From: an uncultured Acidimicrobiales bacterium
GTDB lineage: Bacteria > Actinomycetota > Acidimicrobiia > Acidimicrobiales > SZUA-35
Direction: 5' to 3'
Assembly (NCBI GenBank): GCA_938008925.1
Contig: CALLIQ010000097.1
Span: forward strand, 1-7,893
DNA length: 7,893 nt
The position numbers were made by a program, and so were the translations under genes. Below the pieces are notes generated by a model. It worked only from the letters and a program-made list of their open reading frames with translations, had not been told where the DNA came from and searched no databases. Shown piece by piece: positions 6,476-7,893 of this stretch (position 1 is its first letter; each line of letters starts with the position of its first letter).

Positions 6476-7893
6476 ATGAACGACGCACAGGTCATCGTGG
6501 TTGGAGCGGGACACAACGGACTGATCTGTGCCGCCTACCTCGCTCGGGCTGGGATCGACACGATCCTGCTCGAATCGCGTTCGTCGGTGGGTGGTTGCGC
6601 GTCGACGGAATCGGATCTCGGCGCCCGCTTCAACATCTGCAATTGCGACCACTCGTTGGTTCGGGCGATGCCGCTGATCGACGAACTCGACCTCGGCTCG
6701 CATGGCCTCAACTACGTCGAGTCAGAGATCAGCGCGATCAACACGTTCCATCCAGACGCCGACGGTGAGACGAGTCCTCCGTGGCTGTTCTTCGCTGACA
6801 CCGAGCGGACGCTCGAGTCGATCGCGGCGGCTTATCCGGCCCAGGTCGACAACTATCGCCGCTACCTCGACGACGCCATGCCGGTGGCCAAGCTCGTGGT
6901 CGAGATGGCCAGAACGCTTCCGACGGGACCCCGCTTCATGTCGGGCGTCGCGGGCAAGAAGGGTGCAGGCGCAAGGCGGGTTCTCGAATGGAGCCGGATG
7001 AGCGTCGCCGACATTCTCGGCAGCTACTTCGGCGATGCCTGGCAGCTGATCATGCCAGCGGTCAGCCAGGGGCCGACCGTGTGGGGTCTTCCGCCGGAGA
7101 CGCCCGGCACCGGGATGGCGGCGCTCGGCTACGCCACCCGCCACCTCGTGAAGACGGGCCGCCCGATCGGTGGAAGCGGCGCGCTCACCGATGCTGTCGC
7201 CGCCAGTTTCACCGCTGCCGGCGGCACCGTTCGGTGCAACGCCCGGGTCGAGCACCTGATCACGAACGACGGCCGGGTGTCCGGCGTCCGTCTCGACGAT
7301 GGCACGCAGCTGCGAGCCGACACCGTCGTCGCGGCGTGCGATCCACAGCGGGTGTTCAACGACTGGGTCGACGATGCACCGGCCTCGGCGCAAAAGCTCG
7401 TCGAGCGTTGGCGGTCGATGCCCGTGCACGACGGCTACGAGTCCAAGGTCGACGCCGTGCTCGATGCTGCGCCGACGCCATTGCTCGCCTCGCAGCTTCC
7501 CGATCAGTTCGCCGGTCTCGATCTCATTTCGCCGACGACGTTCGTCTCGCCATCGCCGGCTCAGCTCGCCGATGCCCATGCGAAGCGAGCCGAGGGCTTG
7601 GTGTCGCAGCACCCGACGATGCTGATCAACGTCCCGTCGAACCAGGACGAGCTCATGGCTCCCGAGGGCGGGCACGTCCTCAGCATCGAAGTGCTGTTCA
7701 CCCCCTATGAGCTGCAGGGCGGCTGGCCCGGATCCAGCGAGCCCGAGCGGTGGCTCGATCTGTGGGCGAGCCACATGGAGCCGGGTGCTCGCCAGTCGGT
7801 GCAGCGATTCCGGGCCATGACGCCCGACGTGTACGAGCGCGATTTCTCCATGCACCGCGGCCACACACCCGCCTTTGCCGGATCACCGCTGGC
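6476..7893 (+). CDS. Phytoene-desaturase-like FAD-dependent oxidoreductase (COG1233), 3' end missing
   Basis: The frame is open from ATG 6476 to the window edge, 472 codons with no stop. The N-terminus VIVVGAGHNGLICAAYLA (6-23) has the GxGxxG FAD-binding fold (GAGHNG, 10-15). It is followed by LLESRSSVGGCAS (31-43), where Glu33 would bind the ribose and Gly39-Gly40 complete the motif typical of phytoene dehydrogenases and amine oxidases. Further on, RPIGGSGALTDAVAASFTAAGG (from 7160) and DGTQLRADTVVAACDP (from 7298) are the conserved substrate-loading and second FAD-contact regions of this family. The length and the unusual GAGHNG resemble PYROXD2-type proteins, which run to roughly 520-540 residues, so the last part is missing. 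No carotenoid genes (crtB, crtE) are nearby, so a carotenoid substrate should not be assumed. It is divergent from the dehydrogenase gene with a 67-base gap. Confidence 0.9.
   Translation, partial: MNDAQVIVVGAGHNGLICAAYLARAGIDTILLESRSSVGGCASTESDLGARFNICNCDHSLVRAMPLIDELDLGSHGLNYVESEISAINTFHPDADGETSPPWLFFADTERTLESIAAAYPAQVDNYRRYLDDAMPVAKLVVEMARTLPTGPRFMSGVAGKKGAGARRVLEWSRMSVADILGSYFGDAWQLIMPAVSQGPTVWGLPPETPGTGMAALGYATRHLVKTGRPIGGSGALTDAVAASFTAAGGTVRCNARVEHLITNDGRVSGVRLDDGTQLRADTVVAACDPQRVFNDWVDDAPASAQKLVERWRSMPVHDGYESKVDAVLDAAPTPLLASQLPDQFAGLDLISPTTFVSPSPAQLADAHAKRAEGLVSQHPTMLINVPSNQDELMAPEGGHVLSIEVLFTPYELQGGWPGSSEPERWLDLWASHMEPGARQSVQRFRAMTPDVYERDFSMHRGHTPAFAGSPL

Overview
This is a high-GC window with tightly packed genes. 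It looks like actinobacterial chromosome. The GC bias, TAGNNT hexamers just upstream of start codons, GTG starts and the protein families fit an Ilumatobacter/Acidimicrobiia-like organism, but that placement is an inference from style and not a database match. There is no tRNA, rRNA, CRISPR array, IS element or phage gene, and both edges cut through genes.

Layout. On the minus strand at the left are the start of an ABC-2 type permease (1-221) and its ATPase (218-1237). They overlap by four bases (ATGA), so they form an export-type ABC operon reading leftward. A 702-base non-coding gap (1238-1939) follows. It holds an 18-bp palindrome in front of the ATPase, a run of three hairpins ending in a T-tract (candidate small RNA or leader, 1285-1446), an undistinguished stretch, and then a less GC-rich block (about 1714-1834) with repeated TTGTCC/TTTCC words that resemble actinobacterial DnaA boxes. 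Inside that block is a strong Shine-Dalgarno sequence folded into a hairpin. On the plus strand come a class-V-fold PLP enzyme (1940-3151), a HerA-like hexameric ATPase (3195-4913) and a small acidic protein of unknown function (4947-5408). A minus-strand Gfo/Idh/MocA dehydrogenase (5416-6408) converges on these with a 7-base gap. A 67-base divergent promoter region then separates it from a phytoene-desaturase-like FAD oxidoreductase (6476 to the right edge, incomplete).

How the genes fit together. The two ABC genes form one transporter. The HerA-like ATPase and the acidic protein are adjacent, co-oriented and separated by 33 bases, so they could be a functional pair, although the second gene also has its own promoter-like sequence. 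The other genes look like independent metabolic genes. Four plus-strand starts (1940, 3195, 4947, 6476) each have a TAGNNT hexamer ending 6-8 bases before the start codon and no clear ribosome binding site. This points to leaderless mRNAs and helps set the start codons.

The best candidates for something undescribed are the intergenic region (structured RNA plus DnaA-box-like cluster) and the HerA-like ATPase, which has an atypical P-loop, with its small acidic neighbour. Neither is proven by sequence reading alone.
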